NCBI GenBank assembly: GCA_964035545.1 | Contig: OZ037772.1 | Location: 5,605,733 to 5,669,732 of the forward strand | Direction: 5' to 3' | Length of the DNA stretch: 64,000 nucleotides | DNA from: Bugula neritina | Lineage: Eukaryota; Bryozoa; Gymnolaemata; Cheilostomatida; Bugulidae | Part shown: positions 50,701-64,000 of the stretch, piece by piece | How positions within the stretch are numbered: position 1 is the first letter of the stretch | How the letters are laid out: each line of letters starts with the position of its first letter | Made by a program: the position numbers and the translations under genes | The notes under the pieces: model-generated | The model's database searches: none | Told to the model about the DNA's origin: nothing | Seen by the model: the letters and a program-made list of their open reading frames with translations, nothing else

Positions 50701-52725
50701 TATAACTATAACTATATACCTTCCAAACACCTGCTACACGGTGTTACATTTTCTGTATATATAATATCGTTAGGTTGACATCATCAAGTCACATCGTGAT
50801 ATGAAGAAGGAGATTGATAGACTGTTGACAGAAGAGATTCCTAAGTTGGCATATTTTGATCTTGTAACATCTGTGGAGGTCAAAGGTCAGTTTTATAGAT
50901 GTTCTATCCATGCATAATAACTTAAAACAACATGTTGAATAGAAGTATAAATGTTGTTCACTTTTATGACACTTTTTATCTAACTGTATTCAAGTAACAT
51001 AATCAAGTAAGTATATTTTGACTTTTGAATTTGAGGTATATATGTATGTAAGCTATAGCTATGTTTCAAACTGTTACATTTTCATCATCTGGTATTTCAC
51101 TCTATTGATCTGTGTTATAAAAATACATTATAAAAAATATTTTAAATTAACATGATGAAGGCACTATTATTTTCAAAAACTAAGTTTGTATTATCGCCAC
51201 ACTACACCCCTACAATATCTTATTAAACTAAGTTATAAGGTAAATAATGGTAGTGGGAATCTTTAGTATGTATTTTACACTGAGAGGGAAAGTGGCCTAC
51301 ATCTCTCTCAAATCTGTCAGTTTCTCTCAACTACATTTCAGATTTACACACTTGTGCAATAGCTAATACAAGTTAATTGGTGAACATAACCTAATTTAAT
51401 ATAGTAATATATCACTAAATAGAATATCATTAGAACTGATTTTAATATTTTGTTGACATGAACACAGCTGCTGATTTTTTCTGCAGTAAATTTTTTTCAA
51501 TAGTTGATTCCCATAAAAATAATCTGGTCTAAAAGTCAAAATTATAATATTAATTGTTTAAATGGAAATTGCATGATCATTGCAGTGTTGCTATAGCACT
51601 GCTGTTTGTGTAGTGATGTGTAAATATATACCTGTATGTGTACATATCTGCTAGTTTTTCTGATTTATCAGCTGTTTTATATTATATTACCTTGGCATGC
51701 ATGTCAATATTTTATTACAGAAGAGAAAAGAGATACAGAGATTGAATTGACCAATGAAAAGAGAGCAAGTATAACTCCTGAACGAGGACTAGTTGTCTCA
51801 CCTCCACCACCCAAGTCTGTAGAACTGATAAACTCTGTTGAAGTTTCTCAATGCTGCGAGTCCGTCCACACCTATAGAGGTATCACATATGCTGGGTGTT
51901 ATGGAGGTGTACACAGGATAGATGAGAACAACAAAGTTACTAAATCATTCATCTCTATTGGAGGTAGCAATGTGATGAGTATCTCAGTACATAATGATAA
52001 AATATATACTCTGTCTACTGGCTCTGCTGTAAGAGTTTATGACCTTGAAGGGAGGTCCATTACCAGCTGGACTCAGGCAGATAATAAATCAAAGTGGCTA
52101 AATCAACTTGCCATCATAAACAATCAGATAGCTATTCCTGACAAGCTAAATAAAACTCTAGTATTTTACTCTCTGAATGGGGAGGTAGTAAACACTCTAC
52201 CCTGTCCTCTACTCACTGATACTGATGTACGTCTGTCTGCTGCAGATAACAACTCAATTATTATATCTCAGCGTCACTCATCTCTAGTATACAAAGTAGA
52301 CACCTCATCAGGTAACATCATCTGGCAGTGTAAGGAAGTGGCTAAACCTCGTGGAGTGACCTGCTATAGAGATGAGTTTGTACTTGTGGCTGATTATACT
52401 GAACTTACCTCGTTCTGTGTACTATCATTACATACAGGTTAGTTACTGTGTAGAATACATATAGTGTATGATATATATGTATTATAATTTGATGAAATGA
52501 GTTCATTCATATTTATAGTTATTTGCTACAAATAAACTGCACTCTCTTTATATTTTCTTTGATTCTTAAAAAAAACACTGTTTTTTTCTCTTCACAGGCA
52601 AGTTACTAACCAGGCTATCTACAGTTGAAAACAGTTTCATATACAATCTACACATCACTGGCTCTACTCTAGTAGTTCCAGTATACTCTTCTAATGGACA
52701 AGTTAAGTTCTATCAGCTCAAGTGA
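47712..52725 (+). CDS. TRIM-like RING/B-box/coiled-coil/beta-propeller protein, copy D
   Basis: Exons 47712-47869, 48228-48393, 48895-49078, 49170-49354, 49543-49713, 50774-50885, 51721-52437 and 52598-52725 total 1821 bases (606 residues) with no interruption. RING (CTIC, PCTHPHCDKC, CGIC), two B-box-like fingers (CEVC/CLVC/CAKH and CETH/CKVC/CTKC), coiled coil and propeller are in the same order as copy A. Without copy A's 13-residue duplication it represents the ancestral length. The exon 1 donor is GTGGGT, where the others have GTAAG or GTAGG. Exons 2-3 and the intron between them match copy A almost exactly, while upstream and exons 4-6 match copy C, so the gene is a mosaic. Likely role: ubiquitin E3 ligase with substrate binding through the propeller, by family analogy. 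Confidence 0.85.
50215..50465 (+). repeat. Degenerate actgtataatacta array in intron 5 of copy D
   Basis: Matches the array of copy C unit by unit with point differences. Confidence 0.75.
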
Positions 52726-52751
52726 AGTGAGCTAATAGACTGGGATACTCT

Positions 52752-52757
52752 AATAAA
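52752..52757 (+). terminator. Poly(A) signal of TRIM-like copy D
   Basis: AATAAA 26 bases after the stop codon, in the same context as copy A. Confidence 0.7.
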
Positions 52758-52759
52758 GG

Positions 52760-55292
52760 TCAGTAAATGTTGTTGTGAGGTACTGAGTGCCTTTCTAATT
52801 CATCTTGCTAATGCTGCTTAGTATTGAATAGTTTTACATTGCATATTGTTGTATAAAATTGTGTGTTGCATTGCTTTTTATTGCATAGAAATATTATTAT
52901 GACTCTCTATAGTATTATAATAATATTGTTGGTTAACTAGTAGTGTGCACATTATTACCAGTTATCTCCCCTGATTAGTTATCAATCAATAGTTAAATTA
53001 TAATGCAACTGTTTACAATGCATATGATGTATACTAGTGTCTCATAGTAATATATATTATTATAACATGGCAGATATTGTATATACTAGACATCTCTGTT
53101 ATGCTTTGTAGAACACAAAATGTTGAGTAATACATAAGGAGTTACCTTCCCAGTACATCTCTGCTTCAATGAGTCAACTAAGTTAGTTCACTTCACTATA
53201 GACGTCTGTATGCTTAACTTCCTGCTTTACAGTGGACTACTAGACAGGCTATATAACCACTAAATTTTACAAGCACTATTTTTAATTCATTATTATCACT
53301 CAAGTTCTTGTACTGGTGCATTGTATACCGGAAAATCCAGGTTATTGTGCGTTATATCAATTATGCACAATGTATTTCTGTAATTAATCTGTAAACTTTA
53401 TAGGCTATAAAAGTTTTTATTGGTGGTGGCTACATATATATTATGTACTTTAAATTTGCAAAGTTTTCTTGAAATTTCCTATTGTTTTTTATCCTGACTA
53501 TATGAACTTTTGTTATTTGCAATTATCCAGCCAAATTAATTGTGTCTATGTTTGCTGTCTTAGAAATTACTAATGTATCAGATTTGTTATTAATATGAAC
53601 AGATTGCTGTGTTGGAGATTGAGATGTGACATGCTGTGAATCTGTTTTCAGTTATTATATGGAGTTATTATCAGTATAACAAGAAATAGCACATTATTCC
53701 CTTACAATAAGCAGTTCCTATATTTGATAAGATAATATTACTTTTTATTTAGCAGTTAATTCTTGATCTAATAAAGAGAAACCCAAATTTTTATCTAGTT
53801 TTATATTGAATACTCTGTAATAATTTTGTTATCACCTTCTATAAAATATCACACATCTATTAGACATGTTACGAATAGGAATTGGTCAGTAGTTCATAGA
53901 CAATTAATTTACATTTAGTATAAACTGTTTTTAGTACTCTGGAAAAATTCCTCTCTATAAAACAATGTGAAAAATATCTTAATACAAATGACTAGCTTTT
54001 TTTGCCACTAATAATTTGAATGCAGCTAAACTTGCCTTCTCCTCTCCAGCGCAGCTTATTATTTAATGCACTATTAAGTGATATTATAAGTTGAAATTAA
54101 AGCTTTCACTAAAAAGTTCTCGCTACAAAAGATATGGCAGCTGATATTTCTACAAACTTGAACTACCCTTCATTTGGCGAAAAAGTAAACAATTTCTATC
54201 TACAAAGTATTGACATACAGAGATAATTATTATTCTTTTTCAGTAAGGGATAGTTATTTATAATTTAAGTTTATATAATAAAAGCAGAAATCAAGCCAAA
54301 ACAGTGCCTGTTGCGCACAAGAAACTAAGTTTCAGGTAAAGTTTTGTCAACCATCACATTCTGTTCACCAAAACTCTTTAAATAACATTTCTACAAACTC
54401 AAATTGATTTCCATGCAGCAACAATTAAACTGACATGTTATATTATATATCAGACCATATGATATAGAATTTAATGCTTTAGTATAACCTTTTGTGTGCT
54501 TCTTGTAACCTTCCATCTCTACTATATATTATAGTAAACATTGTACAAAGCATAATATTATAGTTGCTATTAATTAGAGCTGTATATACTGTGGTGAGTT
54601 ATCTTATAATATTATAGGTCAGAGCTGTTCAAGCAGTGAGAAGGGAGTATATTTAATCAGAGTAGTTATAGAAATATTAGAAGACATGTTCTGTCTATTT
54701 AATAGTCAACACTGTTACATGCTACCTCTGCTACAATATTCATGTATTTTAAGTCAACATATACAAGCAACACTTCAAGGAGCTGGTCACATCTTATAAG
54801 TAATACTACAGTAGAAATAAAAAATATATTTGGGTGAGATTTACTATAGTAATTCACTCTCTCTTTCATTGGTGGAAGAAATTGATAAATACAATGCAAT
54901 GCCATACAATAAAACACAATGCAATGCTATACAATAAAATACAATACAATGCTATACAATATGATACTGCAGATAGTTATTGTTCTATAATAAGTTATAT
55001 TAGAGAAAACATATCAAGGAATGTCAAGTTTAACTTTTAGACTTTATAAAATGAATCCCCTGTGCTACAGCAGTGGAACATGGAGGGTGTAAAATTTTAC
55101 TTATCATGCAACAACTTTCTCAGAAATTTTTTTATTGAAAAATCAAAAAAGTATATGAAAGAGGAATGCAGGAGCTATCTTTTCATGTAAAATTTATTAA
55201 TGTGAGACAAAAACTGTTCGAGCTATCCCCTGGAAACCGTTTATATATAACGTAAAGCAGTGCCTGAACCTGGAAAGTAATGACCTTAAACT
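52760..55292. repeat. 3' flank of copy D and spacer before PTGES2-C2 copy 2
   Basis: 53930-55000 is flank block 5 of 5, the best match to 1-1100. 54960-55292 has no match at the first locus. Minus-strand frames of 72 codons at 54699 and 778 correspond to each other but need indel-driven changes and resemble no protein. No gene supported. Confidence 0.6.
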
Positions 55293-55638
55293 AACTGTGA
55301 ATGAACTATAATTACAATTTACAACTATAAGAAGTTTTAGTTTATTGGGATAATCTTACATCACACGGGAGCTAGTGCACTATTTGACTCGCCTCTGCGC
55401 AATTAAGAAGGAGTTATGCTCTACCTAAATGTGCGTATTACATAACACAGAACTATTTGCGTCTTTAAAGTCACCGGCTAGTTGCTAATATACTGGTGTT
55501 AAAAACGACCTTATTGTACTCTAAATAGCCTAAAGTTGCCTCTAAATATTTACCTAAGCCAGTTTCACAATTTGTAAGGGTAGAGTATTTATCAAGCGAA
55601 AGCTACTACAGCTGATCAAATTCGTACATTTAACAAAG
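55293..55638 (+). promoter_or_regulatory. Conserved 5' flank of PTGES2-C2 copy 2
   Basis: Sister of 2812-3151, about 99 percent alike by eye. Homology starts abruptly at its left end and runs to the ATG at 55639. Confidence 0.45.
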
Positions 55639-61126
<5,488 letters not shown>

Positions 61127-61308
61127 GGCTATCTAGTATTGTACTGTACGAGTAACTTGTACCCGTCTCAACCTAGTCAGTGTGATAAACAGAGTGCACT
61201 AAGTCACTGCAGACATTGTGTCAAAGTGCTGAATAATTTATTATAGTTATATTATATAGCCTACTATAGTTTTTATCATTTAGAGTTTATGACTTCTGTA
61301 TTATTGTA

Positions 61309-61314
61309 AATAAA
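61309..61314 (+). terminator. Poly(A) signal of PTGES2-C2 copy 2
   Basis: AATAAA about 180 bases after the C2B stop codon. Confidence 0.6.
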
Positions 61315-61319
61315 TCTCA

Positions 61320-62764
61320 GTATTTAAATCAATTCTGATTGGTTTGTATTTAAACTGGGTCAAAGATGACAAATGACAATGATAAGCAAGTTTCATTCTA
61401 TTAGTTGTTGGTTTATAATGGTCTCCAGTATGTGACAATGATTGAGATATGTTAATAATATACTGGCAGGTTACATGATATGCTTTTGATATAAAAAGTA
61501 AAATACACAACTATAAAATACCTGTTTATAAATCTTATAAGCTTCTATATACCTTCGCCATCACATGCTACTCGTTATAGTCATACTATATCATTTGATG
61601 TGACTAAGCAAGAAAATATTTGCCATATAGAATGCAAAGCCAATTAAAGAAAATGATTTACTGAATCCACTCACTCTACAATTTATTTCAAGTCTATAAT
61701 ATAGTATAACTCATTACAGTAATAGAGAAAGGTGCAGATCAGTGTTATATGGTTAATGCACAGATTTGTGACTTTTTGGCCAAACATTTTACTCCTCTTA
61801 GGATATACAGGTGCCAATGCAATCTAATAAACAATTTTTACTGATGCTTAAGATTTTGAATAATGAAATGTGTAACCATCAGCTTTTAATAACTGATGGA
61901 TAATATTATTTGGCTGTCGATAAAAAATTGTAGTGTAAGAGTAGTCTGCTCTTTGCTTCGCCATGACAACAAATGCGTTATTATAATCGTCAGATATAAT
62001 ATCGGAATTGTTCTGAGATATAAGTGATCACATAACATCGCAGATTTGATCTACAAGCACGCAAAAATGTCCAACTCGGGAAATTTCTATTACTCATCTG
62101 TAGCGCAGTTTCATTTTCGACTTTCGTGCAGCAGCTTGCAGAAACAGTTTTGAGTAAAACTAGGTCAATCATCTTCACTCGATTAGCACGATTAGACCCC
62201 AAGTCACCCAGCAAACACTTTGTTGGTGAGAAAATTTTAATTTATCATATTCGACTTGAACCGATTAGGATTATGGTTATAACTGTAATCATCCATCACA
62301 CTATGATTATGATTTATTGGTTAAATGATTGAATTTGATGATAGCCATTGTCATTGTGATTGGCAGATTGCGATGCTTGGTCTCAGTCTCACGTAACTAA
62401 TACTAATACGAATGATAAAGTGATTGTCGTTGTAATTATTAATTAATGACTAACTTTAATAGGTTGACTGTCAATAACTCACTAACTTTAAGTTGGTTGA
62501 CATCACAATCGAAATGACTACAGCCTCAAACACAAAGTTACTACCAAGTCCAGTGTCAGCCCTTGTTAGATGTAGATGTAAATAATTCAATATTATTATC
62601 AGATAGTTGATGATGGAATTGTTTGCTGTTCTTGGAACTTGGGCAATGCCCAAATCTTTTTTTATTTCTCTTGTTATTCACTTGTATGGGTATTGGTAAC
62701 TGATGTGAAATCATTGTGATCAATATGATTGCGTCATCCTAATATGATGTAATTGTAGAACAAA
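61320..62764. other. Spacer before TRIM-like copy E; no gene seen
   Basis: Counterpart of 10880-12407. Short frames (for example 62126-62332 and the minus-strand 61990-62214) do not correspond to frames in the sister spacer. It probably holds the promoter and a 5' UTR exon of copy E. Confidence 0.45.
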
Positions 62765-64000
62765 ATGTCATCTAAGCCACAACAAATGGTAAGATGTACT
62801 ATTTGTTTATCTAAACTCAAGTTAGAGGAATGTAAGGCACTACCTTGTACTCATCCACACTGTGACAAGTGTTTGAATGAATTCTATGGAAGGCTAAACG
62901 CTCTTAAATGTGGAATATGTCGGTAGGTTTATATCAAAGTATTTACTATGTGTTTTCGCTATGTACAGGATGTATTGCAGTTAAAATGATAATTTACCAG
63001 GTAGAATGGAGCACATTATGCTATGAACGTTGATTCATAAATCTTTTCTAACATGGATCTATCTATCATAAAGATATTTCTGTTACAGACAAGTGTTCGA
63101 TACAACACCTGATAAATTACCAACAGCAGACCAGATGAAACAGATAGATAAGTCTATACTCTGTGAAGTCTGTACAAAGTCAGGAGAGAATAATATACCT
63201 GCTCTGGTGTATTGTTTAGTTTGTTCCAAACTGTACTGTGCTAAACATATCATTGTAAGTTACCATTCTTTAGTTTCTTATCCGTGCGTGGATATTTATA
63301 GGTTGGATTGGACTGGTCACCAACTTTGGGCCAAAATTTTAGCAGATAGGTGAAGATCTGATTAGGTTAATCAAACAAATATATTCACTCATTTCTTCAC
63401 AAAAATTTGTTTTGTGCCTTTCGATCTTAACATGTATTGATCAGCCCACATCATGCTGTAGTTTATTATGTTATGGTCGAGGGGACATAACCCTCAAGAC
63501 TCACTTATTGCACTCATGTTTCTATTTTATTAGATTTTAAGATATAGCTTTATATTTTTAGAAGTAATCATGTACTATTGCATATATACATTAGGAGTTA
63601 TTTAAGATCATGACATTGAGGCCGTTATAATGCATACATGGGGTTTTATAAGTAATATTATCAGTAAATCACAAACTAATTTGTATTTATTTATATAGGA
63701 TCATGATATTGTGGCTGAAGAACATTCTAGAATTAGTATGACAGAGTATAAAGCTCGTGCTGCTAAGTTAGAGAAGAGAATGTGTGAGACACATGGAGAC
63801 GTAGAGTATACTTTGGGTTGTAAAGTCTGTCTGAAACTATTCTGTACTCAATGCGAATCTACATCTGGTGTATGTGATGATGGTAAGTGTTCGTTTGTCT
63901 TCATCACTCATTTCAAATATAATATATCTCAGAAACATCACAGAACACATTACTTAACATGTAGAATATATACATTACCTACCTCAGGTACATCACAGCA
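62765..64000 (+). CDS. TRIM-like protein, copy E (5' part, cut by window edge)
   Basis: Exons 62765-62922 (RING), 63089-63254 (first B-box), 63699-63882 (second B-box) and 63988 onward (start of the coiled-coil exon) match copies A and D in size and phase, with no lesion. The RING ligands are complete (CTIC, PCTHPHCDKC, CGIC). In exon 3 the usual QCVPTAG is QCESTSG; zinc ligands CETH, CKVC and CTQC are retained. The gene lies directly downstream of PTGES2-C2 copy 2, as copy A lies after copy 1. The rest of the coiled coil and the propeller should lie to the right of the window. Confidence 0.8.

Overview
The window is animal nuclear DNA: AT-rich, with spliced genes that have short introns, GT-AG junctions, AATAAA poly(A) signals, microsatellites, minisatellites and transposon insertions. 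The protein families are prostaglandin E synthase 2, synaptotagmin-type C2 domains and TRIM-like RING/B-box/coiled-coil/beta-propeller proteins, which points to a metazoan. Short introns and a tandem TRIM-like family would suit an early-branching invertebrate such as a demosponge, but that placement is inference. All convincing genes lie on the + strand.

Layout: 1-1100 is the 3' flank of a TRIM-like unit lying just left of the window. 3152-10686 is a PTGES2-C2 gene (copy 1), interrupted near its start codon by a 2.3-kb foldback transposon. 12408-16575 is TRIM-like copy A (intact). 19884-26665 is copy B (RING exon mostly lost, frameshifted). 34026-39231 is copy C (frameshifted). 47712-52725 is copy D (intact). 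55639-61126 is PTGES2-C2 copy 2, with a nonsense codon in its C2 part. 62765-64000 is copy E, cut by the window edge. Two solo LTRs, a family of tRNA-like sequences, decayed terminal-exon relics, a ~1.07-kb tandem repeat and several minisatellites fill the spaces.

The window is therefore a little more than one period (about 50-54 kb) of a larger duplication [TRIM flank - PTGES2/C2 - TRIM], inside which the TRIM-like gene has also multiplied. Exon coordinates were worked out by aligning paralogues by eye and requiring GT/AG and phase agreement. All four complete TRIM-like loci share the same exon sizes and phases except for the lesions listed.

The most notable observation is that the PTGES2 gene lacks its usual C-terminal exons. 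Instead it joins in matching splice phase to the C-terminal half of a synaptotagmin-like C2A plus a full C2B domain, in both copies, giving a nominal 620-codon chimaeric frame. Each copy is damaged at a different place, so neither encodes the full chimaera from its normal start codon without help from splicing or readthrough.
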